In this document: piece by piece, positions 53,632 through 63,116 of the stretch | Layout of the letters: every line of letters begins with the position of its first letter | Numbering within the stretch: the stretch's first letter is position 1 | Assembly (NCBI RefSeq): GCF_000768705.1 | Contig: NZ_AVPJ01000001.1 | Coordinates: forward strand, 186,001 to 250,000 | Source of the DNA: Knoellia sinensis KCTC 19936 | Lineage (GTDB): Bacteria; Actinomycetota; Actinomycetes; Actinomycetales; Dermatophilaceae | Direction of reading: 5' to 3' | Length of the DNA stretch: 64,000 bases | Notes under the pieces: model-generated | Databases searched by the model: none | The model's input: the letters and a program-made list of their open reading frames with translations, nothing else | Told to the model about the DNA's origin: nothing | Made by a program: the position numbers and the translations under genes

Positions 53632-53678
53632 GGGGCCCCTGCCGACAGCTGCCGCGGGCCTCAGCGCGTAGGGGCCCC
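53632..53678. promoter_or_regulatory. Palindrome upstream of the FkbM gene
   Basis: GGGGCCCCT (53632-53640) pairs with AGGGGCCCC (53670-53678) around a 29-base loop. The interval 53610-53795 separates the FkbM start from the dehydrogenase stop. It could be a terminator for the latter or regulatory; nothing decides. Confidence 0.3.
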
Positions 53679-53795
53679 GTCCTCCACGGACATAGTCGGG
53701 CTCCGGAAACGTCGCACACCCCCGGCAGCCGACCTGCGCGATCGTCGCTTCGCTTGCTCCGCCGCCCCCCGATGAGTAAGGACAAAGCATGCCGT

Positions 53796-55105
<1,310 letters not shown>

Positions 55106-55109
<4 letters not shown>

Positions 55110-56908
55110 GAGGCCGCCCTCTCGCCAGCGTCCGCCCGCGCCGGCGCTTCGATTCCGAAGGAAGCCAGGTCGAGTTCCACTCGCTCGCCAGCCCTCAGGT
55201 CGGCCGGCTCGAGCTGCGGCACCGACACCTGGGTGATCAACTCGTGGCCCGTCTCGCGTCCCCGCTCGGACTCACTGAGCAACACCTCGTGCAACTTCTC
55301 GCCCTCCCGAAGTCCGCTGTAGACCACTTCAATCGACTTGCCCGACTCCGCGATGAGGCGCTGCGCCACGTCCACGATCCGAACCGGCTCCCCCATGTCG
55401 AGAACGAGCACGTCACCGGGGTGGCCGATCACGGCCGCCTGGAGCACCAACTCGCAGGCCTCCGGAATCGTCATGAAATAGCGCGTGACGTCGGGGTCCG
55501 TCACGGTCACCGGCCCACCCCGCTCGATCTGAGCCCGGAACGTGTCGAGCACAGAGCCACGCGAGCCGAGAACGTTGCCGAAGCGGACCGAGAGGTACGT
55601 GAGTCCGGTGTCGGCGGCATACCAAGCAGTGAGTCGCTCGGCGAGCCGCTTCGTCTGGCCGAGGACGGACGTCGCGTCGGCCGCCTTGTCGGTCGAGATG
55701 TTGACGAAGTGCTGCACCCCGGCCCTCGCTGCGCACTCGAGCACGTTGAGCGACCCCAGAACGTTCGTCTTCCACCCCTCCTCGGGGAAGCGCTCGAGCA
55801 TCGGCAGGTGCTTGAGCGCCGCAGCGTGGAAGACGACCTCGGGAGCAAGCCGCTGGAAGACCGCACAGACGGCGTCCTTGTCGCGGATGTCGCACAGCAC
55901 CGTGTCGTCGGTGTCGAGCAGCCCGTCGCCGTCGAGCGACAGCTTCGTCGCGTGGAGCGCCGACTCGTCACGGTCGAGCAGGATCAGCTTCGCCGGCCCC
56001 AGACGGCGCACCTGCCGAGCCAACTCCGAGCCGATCGACCCGCCCGCGCCGGTGACGAGGACGACCTTGCCCGCGACGTGGTCTGCGATGTCGGACAGGT
56101 CGGTCTCGATCGGGCGTCGGCCCAGGAGGTCAGCGACGTTGAAGGCGCGGAGCTTGTCGAGCTCGACACGCCCGGAGATCATCTCGCGCACCGGCGGGAC
56201 GACGACGAGCTCGAGACCGGCCTCGGTGCACCGGTCAGCCACATCCTGGATGAGTTGCGGATCGGCCTGGGTGATGGCGAGCACGACGACCTCGGCTCCG
56301 GACTCCTGCGCGACCCGAACGAGGTCTCTCCCCCGTCCGAGCACGCGGTAGCCCCGCACGCGCAGATAACGCAAGCTCGGGTCGTCGTCGATGAAGCCGA
56401 CGATCGAGTAGGGCGCGTCATCCGCCGAGTCGATCAGGGCCGCAAGCTGGTCGCCGGCGTCCCCCGCGCCATAGACGAGCGCGGGCGCCCCCGCGCCCAG
56501 ACTCCCCCGACGACGGTCGCGCGCCGTCCGGAAGACCCAGCGCCCGGCCGCCATGAACAGGATGGCGAGCATGGGCATGACAAAGGCGAGCCCACGTGAG
56601 AACACGGGCGCGGTGAGGAAGCCGACGACACCCAGCACGATGCTGATGCCCAGGACGATCTGGGCCAGCGCGCTCACTTCCGCAAAGCTGCCGACCTTGG
56701 ATCGCCCGAGGTAGAGGTGCGTGTAGAGCCCGGCGATGACCTGCAGCACCATCGCCGCAGCCACATAGCTGAGCGAGATGGCCCACATCCGCTCGGACAG
56801 CGTGAACTCGTGACGGACGAGGGTGAACCCGACCAGCGCCAGCAACCAGCTGACGGCATCCCACCCGATCATGAGCGATCGTCTGGCAACGATCTGCGAC
56901 CTCGACAT
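55106..56908 (-). CDS. Membrane nucleoside-diphosphate-sugar 4,6-dehydratase (FlaA1/CapD/PglF-like)
   Basis: A 600-residue protein with four N-terminal TM helices (residues 13-125). A CoA-binding-like Rossmann domain ([17 protein letters not shown]) follows, then the SDR domain ([17 protein letters not shown] ... [19 protein letters not shown] ... [14 protein letters not shown]). PglF and WbpM relatives convert UDP-GlcNAc to its 4-keto-6-deoxy form, the entry to bacillosamine and QuiNAc/FucNAc sugars. AGGGG lies before the ATG. It is probably the first gene of a dehydratase-dehydrogenase operon. Confidence 0.88.
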
Positions 56909-57060
56909 CCAGCACCCCTGAGAACACCGCGAACTCGTCGAAAACCGACGATGGCCAACACCCTATGGGGCCGTCGCGTGCGCTATGGGCGTTTTCAACA
57001 AGTCCACCCTCCCGGACCATGGCACCGACAGCAGGGCCACACGCGCATGGCCCGAATGGG

Positions 57061-58575
57061 TCAGGCCTCGTAGTGAGCCATTCGGCCCGCCACCACAGTC
57101 ATCCCGACGTGCATCGAGCGGAGATGCTCGGCAGCCTCCGCACCCGCTTCACCCCCCGCGAACGGAGACTCGTCCAGCAGCACGAGGTCCGCCACGGACC
57201 CCTGCCCCACAGTCCCCGCGCCATCGACGCTCGCCGCGAGCGCCTGGGCGACGGTGAGATGCTCCCTCGCGTTCCACTCCTCGCGCTCGTCGCCCGTGCG
57301 ATGCACGGCAGCAGCCATCGCCTCCCACGGATCGAGCGGCGCCACCGGCGCATCCGACCCCATGGCCAGCACGACCCCCGCATCGATCATCGACCGCAGC
57401 GGGAAGCACCGGTCCTCGCGGTCCGGCCAGCACTGGTGCGTCACGTCCCGATCGTCCAGGAGGTGGGCCGGCTGAACGCTCGCCACGACGCCAAGGCGCC
57501 CCATGCGATCCACATCGGACATCGTCATCAACTGGGCATGCTCGATCGATCCGCGAGCTCCGGAGTGCGAGAACGCATCCAACGCGATACCCACAGCCGC
57601 GTCCCCAATCGCGTGGACGGCGACGTCGAGGCCGTTCCCCGTCGCCAATCGCAACAGCTCCTCGAGTTCCTCCGGGCTGTTGTTCGCCCGCCCCCGCGGG
57701 AACTCCAGCACGTCGTCACCCACGTAGGGCTCGTGGCAATAGGCCGTGCGTGTGTTGAGCGACCCGTCGCTGATGATCTTGAGAGGCCCCATGGTGATGA
57801 GCCCGGCCTCGTCGAGGACCTGGCCACTGCGGCGGCCGGCGGCGATCGCGTCGGCCAGCCCCGCGGCATACGTCGCCGTGCGGACCCGGACAACGGCGAG
57901 ACCGGAGTCGGACCGCTCGACCCATTCGGTCGCGTTGTCGGCCCACTCCATCTCGCGGATGCCGACGACGCCGCGCCGCACGGCGGCGTCCAAGACCTTT
58001 GCGTATGCCGTCCGCTTGCCTTCCACGGTCGTCGTGAGTTCGTCGAGGCGCGCGAAGACGGGGAACCAGTCGTTCTCCTCGACGACGGTGTCTCGCGGAG
58101 GGACGTCGAGGAGCCGGAGCGCGGCCGAGTTGAGCCAGCCGTGGTGGGCGTCGCCACTGATGAGGACGACGGGCATGTCGCCGCTCACGGCGTCGAGTTC
58201 GGCGACCGTCGGTTGCCGGTCCCAGGCCGCGCTGCGGTGACCGAAGCCCTGCAGGACCGTGTCGGGGGCGCCATCGCGGCGGGCACCGACTTCGGCGGCG
58301 ACCAGGCGGGTGACCTCGTCGGGGCTCCCGGCGTGTGACAGGTCCAACCGGGTCGCCGTCGCCGCCCACTGGCCCAAGTGCACGTGCTGGTCCCAGAGGC
58401 CGGGCATGACCCACCGGCCGTGCGCCTCGAGCACTTCGTCGCTCCCGTCGAGCGGCAGGGTCGGCGCGATGTCGGCAACGCGGTCGCCGACGATCCGCAC
58501 ATCGACCGGACCGTCTGGGATGGGGCTGTTCCGGATCGGCACGACACGCGCCTGACGGATGACCAACGAACTCAC
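57061..58575 (-). CDS. YtcJ-like amidohydrolase
   Basis: A 504-residue metal-dependent hydrolase of the amidohydrolase_3 group. The metal HxH is His64-x-His66 in GLWDQHVHLG; ISDGSLNTRTAY, VAVHAIGDAAVGIALDAF and the terminal GSDAPVAPLDPW are conserved. The substrate is unknown; relatives act on N-substituted formamides and other amides. The GTG start follows TAGGAT by six bases (leaderless pattern). It is divergent from the PLP decarboxylase. Confidence 0.85.
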   Translation of the reverse strand: MSSLVIRQARVVPIRNSPIPDGPVDVRIVGDRVADIAPTLPLDGSDEVLEAHGRWVMPGLWDQHVHLGQWAATATRLDLSHAGSPDEVTRLVAAEVGARRDGAPDTVLQGFGHRSAAWDRQPTVAELDAVSGDMPVVLISGDAHHGWLNSAALRLLDVPPRDTVVEENDWFPVFARLDELTTTVEGKRTAYAKVLDAAVRRGVVGIREMEWADNATEWVERSDSGLAVVRVRTATYAAGLADAIAAGRRSGQVLDEAGLITMGPLKIISDGSLNTRTAYCHEPYVGDDVLEFPRGRANNSPEELEELLRLATGNGLDVAVHAIGDAAVGIALDAFSHSGARGSIEHAQLMTMSDVDRMGRLGVVASVQPAHLLDDRDVTHQCWPDREDRCFPLRSMIDAGVVLAMGSDAPVAPLDPWEAMAAAVHRTGDEREEWNAREHLTVAQALAASVDGAGTVGQGSVADLVLLDESPFAGGEAGAEAAEHLRSMHVGMTVVAGRMAHYEA

Positions 58576-58601
58576 CCCGTGATCCTAAGGAGTGCAGGGC
58601 C

Positions 58602-60095
58602 GTGATCCGACCGGACGATGGTGGCGAGGGCGGAGCGGGAGGCAGACTCATCGCCATGGCACGGTCCCGCCCAGAGGACTTCGCCCCGCTGTGGCGTCAG
58701 GCCGCGGAGGCGGCGATGGCGTTCCGGCGTGACATCCCGACACGCTCCGCTGCCCCGAAGGTGGACTACGCCGCGGCGCTCGCCGACTTCCGCGCGCCCG
58801 TCCCGGAGTCCGGCAGCGACGCCACCGAGGTCCTGGACGACCTCATCCGCCTCGCCGACCCGGGCCTGATGACGGCAACCGGGCCACGGTTCTTCGGCTG
58901 GGTCATCGGCGGCTCGCACCCGGCCGGGGTCGCGGCCGACTGGCTCACGAGCGCGTGGGGGCAGAACGCCGGGAACCACGAGGCCTCCCCCGCCGCGTCC
59001 GCCGCCGAGACCGTCTCGGCCGGCTGGCTGCTCGACCTCCTGGACCTGCCCCGAGCGTCGTCCGTCGGATTCGTCACCGGAGCGACCATGGCGAACTTCA
59101 CGGCGCTCGCGGCGGCACGCAGCGAAGTCCTCGCACGTGTCGGCTGGGACGTGGAGCGAGCCGGGCTCTTCGGGGCGCCAGAGATCACGGTCGCCATCGG
59201 GGCCGAGGCCCATACGACGGTGTATGCCGCGTTGCAGCTCCTCGGGCTGGGCCGGGATCGGGTGATCCGCCTTCCTGTCGACGACCAGGGGCGCATCGCC
59301 ACGGACGACGCTCTCGACATCATCGACGCGCTGAGCGGCCCGGCGATCGTCATCCTTCAGGCGGGGCAGATCAACACGGGCTCGTTCGACGACTTCGCCG
59401 AACTCGTCCCCGCAGCACGGTCACGGGGCGCGTGGGTGCACGTGGACGGGGCCTTCGGCCTGTGGGCCCGCGTGTCCGAGCGGACGACCGCGCTCACGCA
59501 CGGGGTCGAGGGCGCCGACTCGTGGGCCGTCGACGGCCACAAGTGGCTGCAGACGCCTTATGACTGCGGATTCGCCATCGTCAGGGACCCCAAGGCGCAC
59601 CAGCGATCGATGACGATCTCCGCGAGCTACCTGCCCACCTCCGCGGAGGGCGACCGCGACCCCACCCACTACGTTCCCGAGTTGTCACGCAGGGCGCGCG
59701 GTTTCGCGACGTGGGCGTTGATCCGGACACTGGGCAGGGATGGGATCCGCGAGACCGTCGAGTGCCACTGCGCATGCGCACAACTCATGGCGGCGCACCT
59801 CCAGCTCGAACCGGGTATCGAGGTGCTGAACGACGTCGTCCTCAATCAAGTGGTCGTGCGCTTCGGGTCCGACCTGTCTGACGCAGAAGGGGACGCCGTC
59901 ACCCTCGCCACCATCGCGCAGATCCGTGCGGATGGGGTGTGCTTCACCGGAGGTGCCCAATGGCTCGGCAGAGAGGTCATGCGCCTGTCGATCACGGGCT
60001 TCGAGACCGACGAAGACGAAGCGGCGCGCAGCGCGGAGGCGATCGTCACGGCATACAGGGACGTCGTCCGGGACCACACGTCGGCCGCATCTTGA
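58602..60095 (+). CDS. PLP-dependent decarboxylase (group II)
   Basis: A 497-residue pyridoxal-phosphate enzyme of the aromatic-L-amino-acid/glutamate decarboxylase family. AEAHTTVYAALQLLGLG, the aspartate segment WVHVDGAFGLWA and the Schiff-base lysine in AVDGHKWLQTPYDCG (about Lys314) are visible. The substrate is not predictable. AAGGAG precedes the GTG at 58602 by nine bases, so this start is used; ATG 58656 would remove 18 residues. Its last bases contain the -35 box of the next promoter. Confidence 0.85.
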   Translation: MIRPDDGGEGGAGGRLIAMARSRPEDFAPLWRQAAEAAMAFRRDIPTRSAAPKVDYAAALADFRAPVPESGSDATEVLDDLIRLADPGLMTATGPRFFGWVIGGSHPAGVAADWLTSAWGQNAGNHEASPAASAAETVSAGWLLDLLDLPRASSVGFVTGATMANFTALAAARSEVLARVGWDVERAGLFGAPEITVAIGAEAHTTVYAALQLLGLGRDRVIRLPVDDQGRIATDDALDIIDALSGPAIVILQAGQINTGSFDDFAELVPAARSRGAWVHVDGAFGLWARVSERTTALTHGVEGADSWAVDGHKWLQTPYDCGFAIVRDPKAHQRSMTISASYLPTSAEGDRDPTHYVPELSRRARGFATWALIRTLGRDGIRETVECHCACAQLMAAHLQLEPGIEVLNDVVLNQVVVRFGSDLSDAEGDAVTLATIAQIRADGVCFTGGAQWLGREVMRLSITGFETDEDEAARSAEAIVTAYRDVVRDHTSAAS

Positions 60096-60126
60096 TTATG
60101 TGACCATCTGGTCACATAATGTCTGG
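60092..60126 (+). promoter_or_regulatory. Promoter with embedded operator for the ArsR/SRPBCC operon
   Basis: TTGATT (60092-60097) and CATAAT (60115-60120) are separated by exactly 17 bases. A perfect 12-bp inverted repeat, ATTATGTGACCA and its complement (60095-60106 and 60109-60120), fills the spacer and both boxes. Six bases separate CATAAT from the ATG, so transcription would start at or next to the initiation codon. The ArsR protein encoded directly downstream is the obvious ligand of this operator. Confidence 0.82.
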
Positions 60127-60474
60127 ATGGATGCCGAGCAGCTCGTCTTCAGGGCGCTCGCCGACCCGACTCGGCGAGCGATCCTCGACGCGCTCTTCGT
60201 CCGCGACGGGCAGACCGTCGGGGAACTCGTCGCCCTCTTCCCCGAGGTCACTCGGTTCGCCGTGATGAAGCACCTCACGGTCCTCGAGGAGGCCGACCTC
60301 GTCGCGACCGAGAAGGTCGGTCGCGAGAAGCACCACCACCTCAATCCCGTCCCCATCGCGCAACTGGCGGACCGCTGGGTCAGCAAGTACGCACAACCCT
60401 TCACGCGCGCGATGCTCGACCTCCAGAGCGCCGCCGAACGTCGCCCCAAGACCTCGCACCAGGAGCAGCCATGA
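60127..60474 (+). CDS. ArsR-family transcriptional repressor
   Basis: A 115-residue winged-helix regulator: FRALADPTRRAILDALF, the recognition helix region VTRFAVMKHLTVLEEADLV, and the wing EKVGREKHHHLN. It lacks obvious metal-site cysteines, as in ArsR members paired with SRPBCC proteins. The ATG at 60127 lacks a Shine-Dalgarno site and the promoter suggests a leaderless message. Its stop overlaps the SRPBCC start (ATGA). It likely represses its own operon through the palindrome at 60095-60120. Confidence 0.88.
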   Translation: MDAEQLVFRALADPTRRAILDALFVRDGQTVGELVALFPEVTRFAVMKHLTVLEEADLVATEKVGREKHHHLNPVPIAQLADRWVSKYAQPFTRAMLDLQSAAERRPKTSHQEQP

Positions 60475-60944
60475 CCGCAGAGCACGTCTATCAGATCTAC
60501 ATCCGGGCCGAGATCGAGGACGTCTGGCACGCCCTCACCGACCCCGACTCGACGCGGCAGTACTTCCACGCGACCCACTGGACGACTCCGCCCGTTGCGG
60601 GTGAGGCGTTCCAGACGCACCTTCCGGACGGCACCGTTGCCGTGGACGGGATGGTCGAGGAGGTCGACCCACCGCACCGGCTCGTCCACACCTGGCGCGC
60701 CGTCTATGACGAGGAGCTCGGGGCCGAGCCGGCGAGCCGCGTGTCGTGGATCCTCACCCGCGCCGGCGAGGGCCTGACTCACCTCCGCCTGGTCCACGAC
60801 CGCCTCGAGAGCAGTCCGCTCACCGAGGAGAACGTGCGCGACGGCTGGGTCTGGATCCTCGACTCGCTCAAGTCCCTCCTCGAGACCGGTTCACCACTGC
60901 CGCGCGCCACCCTCATGTCCGAGGACGAGCCCGCGTCGACCTGA
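60471..60944 (+). CDS. SRPBCC/AHSA1-like protein
   Basis: A 157-residue START-like fold protein: YQIYIRAEIEDVWHALTDPD at the start, VDGMVEEVDPPHRLVHTW in the middle, and GWVWILDSLKSLLETG at the end. Members bind hydrophobic ligands or act as co-chaperones. ArsR-SRPBCC pairs are common in actinobacteria; the ligand is generally unknown. Translation is coupled to the ArsR gene. Confidence 0.87.
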   Translation: MTAEHVYQIYIRAEIEDVWHALTDPDSTRQYFHATHWTTPPVAGEAFQTHLPDGTVAVDGMVEEVDPPHRLVHTWRAVYDEELGAEPASRVSWILTRAGEGLTHLRLVHDRLESSPLTEENVRDGWVWILDSLKSLLETGSPLPRATLMSEDEPAST

Positions 60945-61118
60945 CAAGGACCCGACGTCGAGCCGAGGCGCCCCGCGGTCATTTCCCTGCCGGTTCACGG
61001 GTTGGCCCACCTGAACCCCCCGGAGGGCCGGATCGACTCATTGCCCGTCGTGTGCGGCCTCCCTAGGCTCGAAGGGGCCGACCGAGCGACCGTCGTCCGG
61101 TCCGCCCGTGGAGCAGAC

Positions 61119-61514
61119 ATGATCGGCGAACGCACTCCCGTCACCTGTCTCGGCGTCTCGGACCTCCAACGAGCCCGAGACTTCTACGAAGGCACCCTGG
61201 GGTTCTCCCCCGGGACGGACATGCTCGACCAGGGCATCACCTATCAGTCAGGCTCAGGCACCTTCTTCGTCTACCAGTCGGAGTTCGCGGGGACCAACAA
61301 GGCGACGGCGATGATGTTCGAGGTTCCGGGCGATGCCTTCGACGCCGAGATCTCGGCTCTGCGCGACAAGGGCGTGGAGTTCCAAACCTGGGAAGCCGAG
61401 GGCACGGACTGGACTGATGGCGTCGCGAGCATGGCTGACGGCGCGTTCAAGTCCGTGTGGTTCGCCGACCCGGACGGCAACATCATCAACGTGGGCTCAC
61501 AGCTGCCCTCCTGA
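61119..61514 (+). CDS. VOC-family (glyoxalase/bleomycin-resistance-like) protein
   Basis: A 131-residue protein of two beta-alpha-beta3 units: VTCLGVSDLQRARDFYEGTLGF opens the first and SVWFADPDGNIINVGSQ ends the second. The metal ligands of true glyoxalases are not complete, so the reaction is not assignable. GGAG lies six bases before the ATG at 61119. Upstream DNA (60945-61118) holds no gene. Confidence 0.82.
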   Translation: MIGERTPVTCLGVSDLQRARDFYEGTLGFSPGTDMLDQGITYQSGSGTFFVYQSEFAGTNKATAMMFEVPGDAFDAEISALRDKGVEFQTWEAEGTDWTDGVASMADGAFKSVWFADPDGNIINVGSQLPS

Positions 61515-61542
61515 GCAGCGCGGCCGAAAAGCCGGTAGCCGC

Positions 61543-61592
61543 CCGCTCGAGGTGAGCGGACGGCATACCGAATGCGTTGCGGCCGAAGGCCG
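61543..61592. terminator. Paired small hairpins between VOC and lpd genes, with a GGACGGCATACC copy
   Basis: CCGCTC-GAGGT-GAGCGG (61543-61559) follows the VOC stop. CGGCC-GAA-GGCCG (61580-61592) precedes the lpd stop, which lies on the other strand. Between them, 61554-61569 shares 16 bases (ending GGACGGCATACC) with the repeat at 16038-16053. GGCC-GAA-GGCC also occurs in the loop of the hairpin at 8798. Confidence 0.45.
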
Positions 61593-61601
61593 TTCGTTGG
61601 A

Positions 61602-62999
61602 TCAGAGGTTGATCATGTGGCCGACGATGCCGTGGACCGACTCCTTGACGGCCTCGGACAGCGTCGGGTGCGCGAAGACGTTGCGAGCCACCTCGTCGGC
61701 GGTGAGGTCCCACTTCTGCGCGAGGTTGAGCACCGGCAGCAGTTCGGTGACGTCGGGCCCGATCATGTGGGCGCCGAGGATCTCGTTGTGCTTCGCGTCC
61801 GCGACGACCTTGACGAAGCCGACCGCGTCACCGAGGCCCATGGCCTTGCCGTTCGCGCTGAACGGGAACGTCGCCGTCTTGACGTCGTAGCCCTTCTCCT
61901 TGGCCTGAGCCTCCGAGTAGCCGAACGAGCCGATCTGCGGGTGGCAGTAGGTCGCCCGCGGGATGAAGTCGTATTCGACCGGCATGGTCTCGGCTCCGGC
62001 CATGGTCTCCGCGGCGACGATGCCCTGTGCCTCGGCCACGTGGGCGAGCATGAGCTTGCCGGTGCAGTCGCCGATGGCGTAGACGTTCTCGACGTTGGTG
62101 CGGCAGTAGTCGTCGATCTCGATGGCTCCCTTGTCGGTGAGCTTCACGCCGGCCGCCTCAAGGCCGTAGCCCTCGGTGCGGGGGGCGAAGCCGATCGCCG
62201 AGAGGAACTTGTCTGCCTCGAGCACCTGGGCATCACCGCCAGCGGCCGGGGACACCGTCACCTTGACGCCCGAACCTGTGTCCTCGACGCCGTCGACCTT
62301 GGTCGACAGCATGACCTTGACCCCGAGCTTCTTGTAGTGCTTGAGGAGCTCCTTGGAGACGTCGGCGTCCTCGGTCGGGACCATGCGGTCGAGGAACTCG
62401 ACGATCGTCACGTCGACGCCGAAGTTCTTCATGACGTAGGCGAACTCGACGCCGATCGCGCCCGAGCCGGCGATGACGACGGAGCCGGGGAGCTGGTCGG
62501 TGAGGATCTGCTCCTCGTAGGTGACGACGTTCTCCGACACCTGCATCCCGGGCAGCATCCGCGTCACAGCACCCGCCGCGATGATGAGCTTGTCGAAGCT
62601 GACCGTGCGCTTCTCACCGGAGTTGAGCGCGACGTCCATCGAGGTCGGGCCGGTGAGAGTGCCCCAGCCGTCGATCTCCTCGATCTTGTTCTTCTTCATG
62701 AGGAAGTGGACGCCCTTGACGATGCCGCTCGAGACCTGGCGCGACCGCGCGTGGGTCGGGCCGTAGGACATCGTCGCGTCACCCTCGATGCCGTACTTCT
62801 TCTTGTCGTGCTGGAGCACATGCGCGAGCTCGGCGTTCTTGATGAGCGCCTTGGAGGGGATGCATCCGACGTTGAGGCAGACACCGCCCCAGTACTTGGA
62901 TTCCACGACGGCCACCTTGAGCCCGAGCTGCGAGGCGCGGATCGCCGCGACGTAGCCACCGGGTCCGGCACCGAGAACGACAAGATCGAAGTCAGCCAT
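61602..62999 (-). CDS. lpd: Dihydrolipoamide dehydrogenase
   Basis: A 465-residue flavoprotein disulfide reductase, the E3 component of 2-oxoacid dehydrogenase complexes. [10 protein letters not shown] is the FAD loop; the redox disulfide is Cys41-Cys46 in [31 protein letters not shown] binds [19 protein letters not shown] and the catalytic [12 protein letters not shown] complete it. TAGGCT lies seven bases before the ATG at 62999, a leaderless pattern, which decides against an upstream extension. Confidence 0.94.
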   Translation of the reverse strand: MADFDLVVLGAGPGGYVAAIRASQLGLKVAVVESKYWGGVCLNVGCIPSKALIKNAELAHVLQHDKKKYGIEGDATMSYGPTHARSRQVSSGIVKGVHFLMKKNKIEEIDGWGTLTGPTSMDVALNSGEKRTVSFDKLIIAAGAVTRMLPGMQVSENVVTYEEQILTDQLPGSVVIAGSGAIGVEFAYVMKNFGVDVTIVEFLDRMVPTEDADVSKELLKHYKKLGVKVMLSTKVDGVEDTGSGVKVTVSPAAGGDAQVLEADKFLSAIGFAPRTEGYGLEAAGVKLTDKGAIEIDDYCRTNVENVYAIGDCTGKLMLAHVAEAQGIVAAETMAGAETMPVEYDFIPRATYCHPQIGSFGYSEAQAKEKGYDVKTATFPFSANGKAMGLGDAVGFVKVVADAKHNEILGAHMIGPDVTELLPVLNLAQKWDLTADEVARNVFAHPTLSEAVKESVHGIVGHMINL

Positions 63000-63014
63000 G
63001 CGGCAAAGCCTAGA

Positions 63015-63037
63015 GGTATGCCGTCCGCTCTCGTCGC
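63015..63037 (-). repeat. 23-base dispersed repeat, second copy
   Basis: The complement of 63015-63037 is identical base for base to 16031-16053 (ends GCGGACGGCATACC). It lies between the lpd promoter and the hairpin at 63051. In both places a long palindrome stands on the same side of the repeat. Confidence 0.7.
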
Positions 63038-63050
63038 GCTCCCCCGACGA

Positions 63051-63102
63051 CGGGAACTTCACACACGCGGCAGAAGCTGCCCTGGGCTCCGTGAAGTTCC
63101 CG
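63051..63102. terminator. Intergenic hairpin 3-prime of the penicillin-binding protein gene
   Basis: CGGGAACTTCAC (63051-63062) pairs with GTGAAGTTCCCG (63091-63102). The loop holds a second stem GGCAG-AAG-CTGCC (63069-63081). It is 14 bases past the stop at 63117, without a U-tract. Confidence 0.6.
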
Positions 63103-63116
63103 GGCTTGGCGGAGTG

